The translations under genes and the position numbers were made by a program. From Pseudomonas sp. A34-9 (lineage in GTDB: Bacteria; Pseudomonadota; Gammaproteobacteria; Pseudomonadales; Pseudomonadaceae), in NCBI RefSeq assembly GCF_029543085.1, contig NZ_CP119967.1, positions 2,320,501 through 2,384,500 of the forward strand: DNA of 64,000 nt, written 5' to 3'. Below are positions 1 through 10,428 of the stretch, piece by piece. Under the pieces are notes generated by a model, which did not search any database, was not told where the DNA came from, and saw only the letters and a list, made by a program, of their open reading frames with translations. Positions within the stretch are counted from its first letter, which is position 1, and every line of letters begins with the position of its first letter.

Positions 1-1
1 T

Positions 2-217
2 GAAGGCGACGAACTGCAACTGGCGACCTGGATTGTCGATTGGGATCAGCGCCTGAAAATGACCCGACATTTCCAGCTCAAGCGCCCCAGCGACAACACC
101 ACGCTGTTGCGCGCGCAAACCACGTTTGTCTGCATCGAACTGTCCACGGGCAAGCCCAAGCGCATGCCGGCCGAGTTTATCGAAGGCTACGGCCCGGCAA
201 TCCTGACTCCAGCCTGA
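2..217 (+). CDS. Acyl-CoA thioesterase-like protein, 3' end only
   Basis: The window opens inside a gene; 71 C-terminal residues are readable to the stop. The segment (ATWIVDWDQRLKMTRHFQL, then TTLLRAQTTFVCIEL and KPKRMPAEF) matches the second half of hot-dog-fold YbgC/4HBT-type thioesterases, which hydrolyse acyl-CoA thioesters in the cytoplasm. The catalytic Asp of this family would lie in the missing N-terminal part. Transcription runs toward dusC, 80 bp away, so the two might be co-transcribed. The family call rests on C-terminal pattern only; the substrate cannot be inferred. Confidence 0.6.
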   Translation, partial: EGDELQLATWIVDWDQRLKMTRHFQLKRPSDNTTLLRAQTTFVCIELSTGKPKRMPAEFIEGYGPAILTPA

Positions 218-297
218 CTCGATCCCTACAAGGTTTCTGCGAATTCTTGCGATATCCAGTAAACTGCCGCACGTTTTTCTTCAAGTAGTGTTTCCCC

Positions 298-1257
298 ATG
301 CAAATTGCTCTGGCGCCCATGGAGGGGTTGGTCGACGACATCCTCCGCGACGTGCTGACCCGCGTTGGCGGCATCGACTGGTGCGTGACCGAATTCATCC
401 GGGTCAACGATCAGTTGCTCACGCCGGCCTATTTCCACAAGTTCGGTCCGGAACTGCTCAACGGCGCCCGCACCGCATCCGGTGTGCCATTGCGCGTGCA
501 GTTGCTCGGTTCCGACCCGGTGTGCCTGGCGGAAAACGCGGCGCTGGCCTGTGAGCTCGGTTCTGAGGTCATTGACTTGAACTTCGGCTGCCCGGCCAAG
601 ACCGTTAACAAATCCCGTGGTGGTGCGGTCCTGCTCAAGGAGCCGGAACTGCTCAACCAGATCGTCGAACACGTGCGCCGTGCCGTGCCGGCGCATATTC
701 CCGTCACCGCGAAAATGCGCCTGGGCTTCGACAGCCCGGACGGTTCGCTGGTCTGCGCCACGGCGCTGGCCGAGGGCGGCGCCGAACACATCGTGGTTCA
801 CGCCCGCACCAAAATGGATGGCTACAAACCGCCGGCGCATTGGGAATGGATTCCGCGCGTGCAGGACGTGGTCAAAGTCCCGGTGTTCGCCAACGGTGAT
901 ATCTGGAGCGTGGACGACTGGCGTCGTTGCCGCGAAATCAGTGGTGTGGAAGACATCATGCTCGGTCGTGGTCTGGTGTCGCGCCCGGATCTGGCCAGGC
1001 AAATCGCTGCTGCTCGCGCCGGTGAAGAAGTGGTCGAGATGACCTGGGCCGAGCTGATGCCGCTGATTCAGGACTTCTGGCTGCAAGCCAAAGCGCAGAT
1101 GACCGCGCGCCAATCGCCGGGCCGCTTGAAGCAATGGCTGGCCATGCTGACGCGCAATTATCCCGAGGCGACCGAGCTGTTTACCGTGCTGCGTCGCGAG
1201 ACAGAACCGGATCACGTCTCGCGTTTGCTCGGTCTGCCGGTCTCCGAAGCGGCCTGA
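298..1257 (+). CDS. dusC: tRNA-dihydrouridine(16) synthase DusC
   Basis: A 319-residue flavoenzyme that reduces a uridine in the tRNA D-loop to dihydrouridine using FMN and NADPH. The TIM-barrel hallmarks are all present: APMEG at residues 6-10, the catalytic cysteine in NFGCP (Cys98), Lys139 in TAKMRLGFD, His169 in VVHAR, and the phosphate-binding FANGDI/MLGRG segments near 197-225. The length and the early start of the barrel directly at [10 protein letters not shown] fit the DusC subfamily better than DusA or DusB. The ATG at 298 is the natural start because the barrel begins at residue 3. A heat-shock promoter follows, so the gene is probably not coupled to ibpA. Confidence 0.93.
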   Translation: MQIALAPMEGLVDDILRDVLTRVGGIDWCVTEFIRVNDQLLTPAYFHKFGPELLNGARTASGVPLRVQLLGSDPVCLAENAALACELGSEVIDLNFGCPAKTVNKSRGGAVLLKEPELLNQIVEHVRRAVPAHIPVTAKMRLGFDSPDGSLVCATALAEGGAEHIVVHARTKMDGYKPPAHWEWIPRVQDVVKVPVFANGDIWSVDDWRRCREISGVEDIMLGRGLVSRPDLARQIAAARAGEEVVEMTWAELMPLIQDFWLQAKAQMTARQSPGRLKQWLAMLTRNYPEATELFTVLRRETEPDHVSRLLGLPVSEAA

Positions 1258-1277
1258 AAAAAATCTGCAAATACGCT

Positions 1278-1305
1278 CTTGAAATCATTTCAGCGGTCCC
1301 TATCT
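1278..1305 (+). promoter_or_regulatory. Sigma-32 heat-shock promoter of ibpA
   Basis: CTTGAAA at 1278-1284 is a perfect sigma-32 -35 box. After 13 bases comes CCCTATCT (1298-1305), one mismatch from the CCCCATNT -10 consensus. It lies about 75 bp upstream of the small heat-shock gene, which is the expected target. Confidence 0.8.
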
Positions 1306-1310
1306 AAGGG

Positions 1311-1382
1311 TTACGCGATGCCGAATTCGGGTCGCGGAGACAAAAAAACTTGCTGATTTGTTTTCAGGAGATTTGAACCATG
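1311..1382 (+). promoter_or_regulatory. ROSE-type RNA thermometer in the ibpA leader (candidate)
   Basis: Just before the start codon TTGCTGA (1350-1356) can fold back on TCAGGAG (1364-1370) over a 7-base loop. This buries the Shine-Dalgarno AGGAG and leaves a G·G opposition at 1352/1368. A UUGCU strand facing the ribosome site with a G·G pair is the hallmark of ROSE thermometers, known upstream of ibpA genes including Pseudomonas. The upstream hairpins of the full element were not folded here. Confidence 0.68.
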
Positions 1383-1823
1383 AGTACTGCATTTTCCCTC
1401 GCGCCACTGTTCCGTTCTTCGGTTGGTTTCGACCGTTTCAACGACCTGTTCGAAACCGCCCTGCGCAACGAGCCAGGCAGCACCTATCCACCTTACAACG
1501 TGGAAAAGCACGGTGATGACCAATACCGCATCGTCGTAGCGGCAGCCGGTTTCCAGGAAGAAGACCTGGAACTGCAAGTCGAGAAGGGTGTGCTGACCAT
1601 CAGTGGTGGCAAGCGTGATGCCAACGAAGGCGTGACCTTCCTGCACCAGGGCATCGCCCAGCGTGCTTTCAAGCTGTCCTTCCGTCTGGCCGATCACATC
1701 GAGATCAAGGCTGCGGATCTGAAAAACGGTCTGCTGAGCATCGATCTGTTGCGAGTGATCCCGGAAGAAGCGAAAGCCAAACGCATCCCGATCAACGGGG
1801 TGGAGAAGCCGGTTCTGCAATAA
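1380..1823 (+). CDS. ibpA: Small heat-shock protein (Hsp20/IbpA)
   Basis: A 147-residue ATP-independent chaperone that binds unfolding proteins and hands them to DnaK/ClpB. The alpha-crystallin domain spans roughly residues 38-125 (YRIVVAAAGFQEEDLELQV, then LKNGLLSIDL). The C-terminal tail carries the I-P-I motif (RIPING) that links subunits into oligomers. The start is fixed by a strong AGGAG Shine-Dalgarno at 1366-1370. Regulation appears double: a sigma-32 promoter at 1278-1305 and a ROSE-like leader hairpin covering the ribosome site. A rho-independent terminator follows directly, so the gene is monocistronic. Confidence 0.95.
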   Translation: MSTAFSLAPLFRSSVGFDRFNDLFETALRNEPGSTYPPYNVEKHGDDQYRIVVAAAGFQEEDLELQVEKGVLTISGGKRDANEGVTFLHQGIAQRAFKLSFRLADHIEIKAADLKNGLLSIDLLRVIPEEAKAKRIPINGVEKPVLQ

Positions 1824-1838
1824 GACCGAGCAATGAGA

Positions 1839-1863
1839 AGGGCGCCACTGGCGCCCTTTTTTG
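1839..1863 (+). terminator. Rho-independent terminator of ibpA
   Basis: An eight-base GC-rich stem (AGGGCGCC/GGCGCCCT, loop ACT) is followed by a run of T. It lies between ibpA and the convergent GGDEF-EAL gene. In the other direction the T-run is poor. Confidence 0.85.
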
Positions 1864-1869
1864 TGCCCG

Positions 1870-4800
1870 TCATTCGAGTAACACTTTTAGATCCTCCAGC
1901 GCTACCGGTCGACTGTGCAGATAACCCTGATACAAGTGACAACCCAAACCTTGCAGGAACGCGAGCTGCTCCGGCGTCTCCACGCCCTCGGCAATCACCT
2001 CCAGCTCCAGACTGCGCGCCATGGCAACAATTGCGCGGATAATCTCCGCGTCGTTCGGGTCGGTCGTTGCATCGCGGATAAACGACTGATCGATTTTCAG
2101 CGTGTCGACCGGCAGACGCTTGAGGTAAGTCAGCGACGAATAACCGGTGCCGAAGTCGTCCATGGCGAAACTCACGCCGAGCTTTTTCAGCCGGCGCATT
2201 TTGCTGATGGTGTCTTCCAGGTTCTGGATGACGATGCCTTCAGTGATTTCCAGTTTCAGCAGCGAGCAGGGCAGGCCGTGGCTGGTCATGCTGTGCTCGA
2301 TGCGTTCGACGAAGTCGTTCTGGCGGAACTGCCGTGGACTGATGTTCACGCACAGGCTGAAATTCAGCGGGTCGACCCGTTTCTGCGCGATCAGTTGTTT
2401 GAAGGCATTGCAGGCTTCGTCGAGGATCCAGGTGCCGACTTCGAGAATCAGGCCGCTGTCCTCCAGCACTTTGATGAACTCGGTAGGGGACTGCGCGCCC
2501 AGTTCCGGGTGATTCCAGCGCACCAGGGCTTCGGCGCCGATGATGCGGTTGTCGCGGGCATCGACCTGCGGCTGAAAGTGCACGTTGAATTCACCACGCG
2601 ACAGCGCCAGGCGCAGGTCGGTCTCCATGCGCAGCCGTTCGCTGGCCGCTTTCTGCATGGTGTTGTGGTACATCTGCGTGGTGTTGCGCCCGGAATCCTT
2701 GGCCCGGTACAGGGCAATGTCGGCGCGTTTGAGCAGGTCGGTCGGCGTTGAGCCGTGATCGGGGATCAGCGCCACGCCGATGCTCGGCGTCACTTGCAGG
2801 CGCTGGCCGTCGAGGAACATCGGTTCCGAGAGTAATTCGCGCAGGGTGTCGGCCAGATTGCGCACTTGTGCGCTGACGTCGTTGCGCGAGCCTTCAAGGC
2901 CACTGAGCAGCACGACAAACTCATCGCCACCGAGGCGCGCGACCGTGTCTTCCATGCGCACGCTGGCTTCGAGCCGCGCGGTGATGATTTTCAGTACCGT
3001 GTCGCCGACCGGATGGCCGAGGGAGTCATTGATGTGCTTGAAGTGATCGAGATCGAGAAACAGCAAGGCACCGCGCAGGTTGTGGCGCTTGAGCAGGGCG
3101 ATCTGCTGGCTCAGGCGATCCATCAGCAAGGCGCGGTTGGGCAGGTTGGTCAGCGGGTCGTGATAGGCGAGGTGACGAATCTGCGCTTCGGCGTTTTTCA
3201 ACAGACTGACGTCGCGCGCGGTCAGCAGCAGGCACGCCGTTTCATTGAGGGTGATGGGTTCCACTGACACTTCCACAGTCAGCAACTCGCCGCGCTTGTT
3301 GCGTCCGAGCATTTCCTGATGGTGCACGCGGCCCTTGATCTGCAGTTCAGCGAGTAACGCCGAGCGCTGTTTTTCCTCGGCCCAAATACCCACCTGATAA
3401 ACGGTTTTGCCCACCACGTCCTCGGCGCGATAGCCGGTCAGACGGCAGAAGCCGTCGTTGACTTCCAGATAACGCCCGGTGTCGCGCTCGGTGATGGTGA
3501 TCGCGTCGGGGCTGGAGTGAAACGCCTTGGCGAATTTTTCTTCACTGGCTTTCAGTGCCGCTTCCGAACGCTGCTGCTGGGTGATGTCCCGCAGGGTGGT
3601 GACGATGCACGGCTGATCGCCGACGCTGATCTGGCGGCTGGAGATTACGCAGGTCAGCGATTGGCCATCCTTGTGCTGAACGATGATCGCGACGTTGCTC
3701 AGGCCCTGTTCGCGAATCACTCGTTCAATGCGTTGCAGGCTTTTTGCCGAGGCGTCCCACAGGCCGATTTCTTCGGCGGTGCGGCCGATGACGTCGGTGG
3801 CGCTCCAGCCGAAAGTCTGGGTAAAGCTGTTATTGATTTCGATGAACTCGCCACTGTCCTGGCGGGTTACGCAGATCGGGTCGGGGCTGACCTGGAACAG
3901 CGTGGCGAATTTCTCTTCCGAGGCCACCAGCCGCTGTTCGCGTTCGACTTGGTCGGTGATGTCGAGCAGCGTGCCGGCCATGCGCAGCGGCGCGCCATTG
4001 TCGTCACGGTAGAGGCGGGCACGGCTTTCCAGATACCGTGAGCTGCCGTCCGGCAGTTGCACGCGATAGGTCAGCTGATAATTGCCCGCCGGGCCTTCGC
4101 GCAGGCTGCGGTAGGCGTCGCGCATGCTGTCGCGTTCCTCACCGGGCACGCCTTCGAAAAACTCTTCGAACGACTCATGAAACGGTTTCGGCTCCAGACC
4201 GTGCAGTTGCGCGGCCCGTGCCGAGCCGTAGAGCATGCCGCTGGGAATGTGCCAGTCCCAGGTGCCGAGCTGCGCCGAGTCCAGCGCCAGATCGAGGCGT
4301 TCCTGGCTGTCCTTCAAGGCGTGTTCGGCGGCTTTGCGTTCGGTGGTGTCGAGGAAGGTGCTGAGCAGATACGGCTGGCCTTCGAGCTCAACTTTCTGCG
4401 CACTGAGAATGCCATCGTGAATCTGCCCGTTACTGGCGCGAAACTGCACCTCCATGCTGATCAATTCGCCCTTGGCCTTGGTCTTCTTGACCAGTTCGCC
4501 GCGTTGCTCCGGATGCACCCACAAGCCCAGTTCCAGCGTGGTACGCCCGATGGCGCTCTGTACCGGCCAGCCAAACAGGCTTTCAAAATATTGATTGGCT
4601 TCGCTGATCAAGCCGTCTTCCTGACGGGTCAGCAAGACCATGTTCGGACACAGGTGAAAAAGTGTCGCGAAACGTTTCTCCGAGCTGCTCAGGGCCTGTT
4701 CGCGTTGGCGCTGGTGGGTGATTTCACGAATCACCCCGATCATTCGGGGGCGGCCGTTTTTATCCGGCAACAAGCTGCCGCTGATCTCCAGCCAGTGCAG

Positions 4801-5148
4801 GCTGCCGTCAGGCCAGCGGATACGGTGGTGCATCGCTTGTTCCAGCGGCGCCCCGGCAATCACCGCGTGGAAGGCGCGAACGGTTTTCGCCCGGTCTTCC
4901 GGCGGCAGCAGGTCGAGGTATTCCAGGTCTTCGGGCAGCGGTTGCCGAGGATCGAAGCCGAACAATGCCTGGGTGCCGCGTGACCAACTGATCTGCCCAC
5001 GCTCGATATCCCAATACCAGGCGCCGAGCCGTGCGCCGTTGAGTGCTGCCAGCAATTGCGGCGCACTCTCCCAGCTCTGCTCGGAATGTCGCGGGTCAAT
5101 CGCCTGAATACGCGGCATCGGCGGAATACGGTCAACAGATTTCGGCAT
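1870..5148 (-). CDS. Multi-PAS GGDEF-EAL cyclic-di-GMP protein
   Basis: A 1092-residue cytoplasmic signalling protein that should make and/or break cyclic-di-GMP. Five PAS-type sensor repeats follow each other (about residues 30-150, 160-275, 285-405, 415-530, 540-655), each ending in a D(I/T)T-type exit strand. A GGDEF domain follows with the signature intact near residue 740. An RMED inhibitory-site motif stands five residues before it, so product feedback is likely. The EAL domain (EALVRW near 870, later DDFGTGYSSL) looks catalytically complete. No transmembrane segment is visible, so the signal is probably internal (redox, oxygen, ligand). Both halves may be active; which dominates cannot be told from sequence. 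It is convergent with ibpA and alone on its strand. Confidence 0.9.
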   Translation of the reverse strand: MPKSVDRIPPMPRIQAIDPRHSEQSWESAPQLLAALNGARLGAWYWDIERGQISWSRGTQALFGFDPRQPLPEDLEYLDLLPPEDRAKTVRAFHAVIAGAPLEQAMHHRIRWPDGSLHWLEISGSLLPDKNGRPRMIGVIREITHQRQREQALSSSEKRFATLFHLCPNMVLLTRQEDGLISEANQYFESLFGWPVQSAIGRTTLELGLWVHPEQRGELVKKTKAKGELISMEVQFRASNGQIHDGILSAQKVELEGQPYLLSTFLDTTERKAAEHALKDSQERLDLALDSAQLGTWDWHIPSGMLYGSARAAQLHGLEPKPFHESFEEFFEGVPGEERDSMRDAYRSLREGPAGNYQLTYRVQLPDGSSRYLESRARLYRDDNGAPLRMAGTLLDITDQVEREQRLVASEEKFATLFQVSPDPICVTRQDSGEFIEINNSFTQTFGWSATDVIGRTAEEIGLWDASAKSLQRIERVIREQGLSNVAIIVQHKDGQSLTCVISSRQISVGDQPCIVTTLRDITQQQRSEAALKASEEKFAKAFHSSPDAITITERDTGRYLEVNDGFCRLTGYRAEDVVGKTVYQVGIWAEEKQRSALLAELQIKGRVHHQEMLGRNKRGELLTVEVSVEPITLNETACLLLTARDVSLLKNAEAQIRHLAYHDPLTNLPNRALLMDRLSQQIALLKRHNLRGALLFLDLDHFKHINDSLGHPVGDTVLKIITARLEASVRMEDTVARLGGDEFVVLLSGLEGSRNDVSAQVRNLADTLRELLSEPMFLDGQRLQVTPSIGVALIPDHGSTPTDLLKRADIALYRAKDSGRNTTQMYHNTMQKAASERLRMETDLRLALSRGEFNVHFQPQVDARDNRIIGAEALVRWNHPELGAQSPTEFIKVLEDSGLILEVGTWILDEACNAFKQLIAQKRVDPLNFSLCVNISPRQFRQNDFVERIEHSMTSHGLPCSLLKLEITEGIVIQNLEDTISKMRRLKKLGVSFAMDDFGTGYSSLTYLKRLPVDTLKIDQSFIRDATTDPNDAEIIRAIVAMARSLELEVIAEGVETPEQLAFLQGLGCHLYQGYLHSRPVALEDLKVLLE

Positions 5149-5222
5149 TGTGGACAGGCCTTGAGCTGATGGTGGCGTTAGGCACAGGGGTAGCGGCTCT
5201 ATAGGAGTAGCACAAGTTGGCC

Positions 5223-6107
5223 TTAAGTCCCTGGCAGATCGATTTGTGCATCCAGCAAGGCCATAAACGCTCTTGCCGCATTCGATAGCGTCCGTTCAGT
5301 GTGCAAGATATAGCCTAGCTGGCGACTGAGCTGTATGCCCGGCAATACGATGCTCGCCACCTGTTCGTCGAGCATGGTGCGTGGCAAAACACTCCAGGCC
5401 AGACCGATGGAGACCATCATCTTGATGGTTTCCAGGTAGTTGGTGCTCATGGCGATGTTCGGCGTCAGTCCCTGGGCCTCGAACAAGCGTTGGACAATAT
5501 GGTGGGTAAAGGTGTTGCCGCCGGGGAAAACTGCCGGATGACCGGCAATGTCCGCCAGACTGACGGCACCGTTATTGATCAGCGAATGCTCGGGGGCGAC
5601 CACGAAATCCAGCGGGTCGTCCCACACGGGCGTGGCTTTGACCAGTGCGTGAGGCTCCGGCGCCAGGGTGATGACCGCCAGTTCAGCGCGGCCATGAAGA
5701 ATTTCTTCGTAGGCCACTTCCGAATCGAGGAACTGAATATCCAGCGCCACCTGTGGGTAGCGGCGGGTGAATTCCCTTAATAACGGTGGCAAACGGTGCA
5801 AACCGATGTGGTGACTGGTGGCCAGCGTCAGCCTGCCGCTGACTTCGCCGGTCAGATTGGTCAGGGCACGACGGGTGTCATCCAGTACGTTGAGAATTTG
5901 ATAAGCCCGCGGCAGCAGGGCGCGGCCGGCCTCGGTCAGGCCGACTTCACGACCGAGTCGATCGAACAGGCGCACCTTCAATTGCTGCTCCAGCCCGGCG
6001 ATGCGTTTGCTGATCGCCGGCTGTGTCAGGTGCAAGCGTTCGCCGGCGCCGGAGAAGCTGCCGGTCTCGGCAATCGCGATAAAAGCGTTGAGATTGGCCA
6101 GATCCAT
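5223..6107 (-). CDS. LysR-family transcriptional regulator
   Basis: A 294-residue LysR protein: winged helix-turn-helix at the N terminus (LNAFIAIAETGSFSGAGERLHLTQPAISKRI) and a substrate-binding domain from about residue 90 (GRLTLATSHHIGLHRLPPLL). I chose the ATG giving MDLANLNAF because LysR proteins begin there; an upstream in-frame ATG at 6137 would add ten unconserved residues. The gene is divergent from leuC across an A/T-rich 140-bp gap, the normal place for a LysR protein that controls its neighbour. This position next to leuC is the same as I recall in P. aeruginosa. The ligand is unknown. Confidence 0.88.
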   Translation of the reverse strand: MDLANLNAFIAIAETGSFSGAGERLHLTQPAISKRIAGLEQQLKVRLFDRLGREVGLTEAGRALLPRAYQILNVLDDTRRALTNLTGEVSGRLTLATSHHIGLHRLPPLLREFTRRYPQVALDIQFLDSEVAYEEILHGRAELAVITLAPEPHALVKATPVWDDPLDFVVAPEHSLINNGAVSLADIAGHPAVFPGGNTFTHHIVQRLFEAQGLTPNIAMSTNYLETIKMMVSIGLAWSVLPRTMLDEQVASIVLPGIQLSRQLGYILHTERTLSNAARAFMALLDAQIDLPGT

Positions 6108-6247
6108 GTTCGTATTCCAGTTGGTTATCCAAAGCATAAAAAATATGAATTTGAGTTATTTAATCTAACCCCATAGGATCGGCCTCACAAGCCAAAGGGT
6201 TATTGAAAAGCCCAGGGCATAGAAACAAGCTGATGAGGAACCGTCTG

Positions 6248-7666
6248 ATGGCCGGCAAAACGCTCTACGACAAGCTCTGGGATTCGCATTTGGTCAAGCA
6301 GCGCGACGATGGCTCTGCGTTGATCTACATCGATCGTCACATCATCCACGAAGTGACCTCGCCGCAAGCCTTCGAAGGCCTGCGTCTGGCCGGGCGCAAG
6401 CCTTGGCGCATCGATGCCAACATCGCGACCCCGGACCACAACGTACCGACCACGCCAGAGCGCAAGGGCGGCATCGAAGCCATTGCCGATCAGGTTTCGC
6501 GTTTGCAGGTTCAGACCCTCGACGACAACTGCGATGAATACGGCATCGTCGAATTCAAGATGAACGACGTTCGCCAGGGCATTGTCCACGTGATCAGCCC
6601 GGAGCAGGGCGCGACCTTGCCAGGCATGACCGTGGTCTGCGGCGACTCGCACACCTCGACCCACGGCGCGTTCGGCGCTTTGGCTCACGGTATCGGCACT
6701 TCCGAGGTCGAGCATGTGCTCGCCACCCAGTGCCTGGTCGCCAAGAAAATGAAAAACATGCTGGTGCGCGTTGAAGGGCAATTGCCGTTCGGCGTGACCG
6801 CCAAGGACATCGTCCTCGCGGTGATCGGCAAGATCGGCACCGCCGGCGGTAACGGCCACGCCATCGAATTCGCTGGCAGCGCGATCCGCGACTTGTCCGT
6901 CGAAGGCCGCATGACCATCTGCAACATGTCCATCGAGGCCGGCGCCCGCGTTGGCTTGGTCGCAGCGGATCAGAAGACGGTCGACTACGTGAAGGGCCGT
7001 CCATTCGCCCCGAAAGGCGCGGAGTGGGACATGGCCGTCGAAGCCTGGAAAGATCTGGTTTCCGACGCTGATGCCAAATTCGACACCGTGGTTGAACTCG
7101 ACGCCGCACAGATCAAGCCGCAAGTCAGCTGGGGCACTTCGCCCGAGATGGTTCTGGCCGTTGATCAGAACGTGCCGGACCCGGCCAAAGAGATGGATCT
7201 GGTCAAGCGCGACTCGATCGTCCGCGCCCTGAAGTACATGGGTTTGACCGCCAATCAGGCGATCACCGACATTCAGCTGGATCGCGTGTTCATCGGTTCC
7301 TGCACCAACTCGCGGATTGAAGATTTGCGCGCTGCAGCCGTGATTGCCAAGGGCCGCAAAGTTGCCTCGACCATCAAACAGGCGATCGTGGTGCCGGGCT
7401 CGGGTCTGGTCAAGGCGCAAGCCGAAGCCGAAGGCCTCGACAAAATTTTCCTTGAAGCCGGTTTCGAATGGCGTGAGCCGGGCTGCTCGATGTGCCTGGC
7501 GATGAACCCGGACCGTTTGGAGTCCGGCGAGCATTGCGCCTCGACCTCCAACCGTAACTTCGAAGGCCGTCAGGGCGCCGGTGGCCGTACCCACCTCGTC
7601 AGCCCGGCCATGGCGGCAGCGGCAGCGGTGAACGGTCGTTTCATCGACGTTCGTGAATTGATCTAA
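6248..7666 (+). CDS. leuC: 3-isopropylmalate dehydratase large subunit
   Basis: A 472-residue [4Fe-4S] aconitase-family protein that pairs with LeuD to isomerise 2-isopropylmalate to 3-isopropylmalate in leucine synthesis. The three cluster cysteines are present (Cys352 in IGSCTNSR, Cys413 and Cys416 in GCSMC), as is the substrate segment [20 protein letters not shown] near 132. The ATG at 6248 is preceded by GAGGA at 6235-6239 with good spacing; longer in-frame readings add a tail foreign to the family. leuD follows after 11 bp. The divergent LysR gene and shared A/T-rich gap suggest LysR control. Confidence 0.97.
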   Translation: MAGKTLYDKLWDSHLVKQRDDGSALIYIDRHIIHEVTSPQAFEGLRLAGRKPWRIDANIATPDHNVPTTPERKGGIEAIADQVSRLQVQTLDDNCDEYGIVEFKMNDVRQGIVHVISPEQGATLPGMTVVCGDSHTSTHGAFGALAHGIGTSEVEHVLATQCLVAKKMKNMLVRVEGQLPFGVTAKDIVLAVIGKIGTAGGNGHAIEFAGSAIRDLSVEGRMTICNMSIEAGARVGLVAADQKTVDYVKGRPFAPKGAEWDMAVEAWKDLVSDADAKFDTVVELDAAQIKPQVSWGTSPEMVLAVDQNVPDPAKEMDLVKRDSIVRALKYMGLTANQAITDIQLDRVFIGSCTNSRIEDLRAAAVIAKGRKVASTIKQAIVVPGSGLVKAQAEAEGLDKIFLEAGFEWREPGCSMCLAMNPDRLESGEHCASTSNRNFEGRQGAGGRTHLVSPAMAAAAAVNGRFIDVRELI

Positions 7667-7677
7667 AGGAGCGCAGC

Positions 7678-8322
7678 ATGAAAGCTTTTACCCAGCACAC
7701 TGGTCTTGTCGCGCCTTTGGATCGTGCCAACGTCGACACCGACCAGATCATTCCGAAGCAGTTCTTGAAGTCGATCAAGCGCACCGGTTTCGGTCCGAAC
7801 CTGTTCGACGAGTGGCGTTACCTCGATGTCGGCCAGCCGTATCAGGACAACTCCAAGCGTCCGCTGAACAAGGACTTCGTCCTCAACGCCGAGCGTTATC
7901 AGGGCGCCAGCGTATTGCTCGCCCGCGAAAACTTCGGTTGCGGCTCCAGCCGTGAACACGCGCCGTGGGCGCTGGAAGAATATGGTTTCCGCAGCATCAT
8001 CGCGCCGAGCTATGCCGACATCTTCTTTAACAACAGCTTCAAGAACGGTTTGCTGCCGATCATCTTGAGCGACGCTGAAGTCGATGAGTTGTTCAAGCAG
8101 GTCGAGGCCGAGCCGGGTTATCAACTGCAGGTCGATCTGCAGGCGCAGACCGTGACCCGCCCGGATGGCAAGGTGTACAGCTTTGAAATCGATGCGTTCC
8201 GCAAGCACTGCTTGTTGAACGGTCTGGACGATATCGGCCTGACCTTGCAGGACGGCGATGCGATTGCCGCGTTTGAGGCCAAGCATCGGGTGAGCCAGCC
8301 GTGGTTGTTCCGCGACGCGTGA
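7678..8322 (+). CDS. leuD: 3-isopropylmalate dehydratase small subunit
   Basis: A 214-residue swivel-domain subunit that completes the LeuCD isomerase. The family motifs [15 protein letters not shown] near residue 20 and [16 protein letters not shown] near residue 82 hold substrate-binding residues and are intact. Length is typical. An AAAGGAG ribosome site lies in the 11-bp gap after leuC, so the subunits are translated from one message in equal amounts. A REPIN-like inverted repeat separates it from the methyltransferase gene. Confidence 0.97.
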   Translation: MKAFTQHTGLVAPLDRANVDTDQIIPKQFLKSIKRTGFGPNLFDEWRYLDVGQPYQDNSKRPLNKDFVLNAERYQGASVLLARENFGCGSSREHAPWALEEYGFRSIIAPSYADIFFNNSFKNGLLPIILSDAEVDELFKQVEAEPGYQLQVDLQAQTVTRPDGKVYSFEIDAFRKHCLLNGLDDIGLTLQDGDAIAAFEAKHRVSQPWLFRDA

Positions 8323-8344
8323 TTTGTGTATGGCGAATGACGCC

Positions 8345-8409
8345 ATCGCGAGCAGGCTCACTCCTACATTTGAAATGCGTTCCCCTGTAGGAGTGAGCCT
8401 GCTCGCGAT
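8345..8409. repeat. REPIN-like inverted repeat (perfect 23-bp arms)
   Basis: Arms at 8345-8367 and 8387-8409 are exact reverse complements around a 19-base loop. Each arm contains the CGAGCAGGCTC / GAGCCTGCTCG core of the repetitive extragenic palindromes of fluorescent pseudomonads. It sits in the leuD-methyltransferase gap and could act as an mRNA stabiliser or attenuator in the leu operon. Confidence 0.85.
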
Positions 8410-8457
8410 GAGGCCCTCAAAAAGCACCACAAGACTCACCCCAAAAAGGAAGTCCCC

Positions 8458-9225
8458 ATGACCAGCACCGCCCAGCACACTCAGGTCGTACAAAAGCAAT
8501 TCGGTGAACAGGCCGCCGCCTACCTGAGCAGCGCCGTTCACGCGCAAGGCACTGAATTCGCACTCCTACAAGCTGAGTTGGCCGGGCAGGGCGAGGCGCG
8601 AGTTCTGGATCTGGGTTGCGGTGCCGGTCACGTCAGTTTCCATGTCGCACCGCTGGTCAAGGAAGTGGTGGCTTATGACCTGTCGCAGCAGATGCTCGAC
8701 GTGGTCGCCGCCGCTGCCGTTGATCGCGGCATGAGCAACATTGCCACAGTCAACGGCGCCGCCGAGCGTCTGCCGTTTGCTGACGGCGAGTTCGACTTTG
8801 TGTTCAGCCGTTATTCGGCGCATCACTGGAGCGATCTCGGTGTGGCCCTGCGTGAAGTGCGCCGGGTGCTGAAACCGGGTGGGGTGGCGGCGTTCGTTGA
8901 CGTGTTGTCACCGGGCAGTCCGTTGTTCGACACTTACCTGCAAAGCGTCGAAGTACTGCGCGACACCAGCCATGTCCGCGATTATTCTGCCGCCGAATGG
9001 CTGCGTCAGGTCAGCGAGGCCGGTTTGCACGTGCGCAGTACCACGCGGCAGCGCCTGCGTCTGGAGTACAGCAGTTGGGTTGAACGCATGCGCACGCCTG
9101 AAGTGTTGCGCGCGGCGATCCGCCAGTTGCAGCAGTCGATGGGCAACGAAGTGCGCGAATATTTTGAGATTGATGCCGATGGCTCGTTCAGTACAGATGT
9201 CATCGTGCTGATGGCCGAGAAATAA
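8458..9225 (+). CDS. Class I SAM-dependent methyltransferase
   Basis: A 255-residue methyltransferase of the UbiE/YcgJ type. Motif I VLDLGCGAGHVSF (residues 49-61) binds S-adenosylmethionine; motif II is near VVAYDLSQQML, and the motif IV region FDFVFSRYSAHHW is clear. The substrate cannot be read from the sequence. It sits between leuD and leuB, an arrangement I recall in other Pseudomonas, so it is probably a standing passenger of the leu operon and not a recent insertion. A link to leucine synthesis is not shown by any motif. Confidence 0.88.
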   Translation: MTSTAQHTQVVQKQFGEQAAAYLSSAVHAQGTEFALLQAELAGQGEARVLDLGCGAGHVSFHVAPLVKEVVAYDLSQQMLDVVAAAAVDRGMSNIATVNGAAERLPFADGEFDFVFSRYSAHHWSDLGVALREVRRVLKPGGVAAFVDVLSPGSPLFDTYLQSVEVLRDTSHVRDYSAAEWLRQVSEAGLHVRSTTRQRLRLEYSSWVERMRTPEVLRAAIRQLQQSMGNEVREYFEIDADGSFSTDVIVLMAEK

Positions 9226-9279
9226 CAAATTTTCCGGGCGTGCCGGTAAAGGCGCACCGACTGAAGACACGAGGAAAGC

Positions 9280-10362
<1,083 letters not shown>

Positions 10363-10428
10363 TCTCTCGGGCCCGCTGCGAAATTCAATACAAAGCAGCG
10401 GCCCACTTTTCAAGAAGGTGTAGTTGCG

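Noticed and set aside
226..1215. Long minus-strand open frame opposite dusC
   Set aside because: It mirrors the codon structure of dusC and has shadow-type composition (His/Arg/Gln-rich).
6200..7594. 464-codon minus frame opposite leuC
   Set aside because: Shadow of a GC-rich coding gene; no motif or ribosome site.
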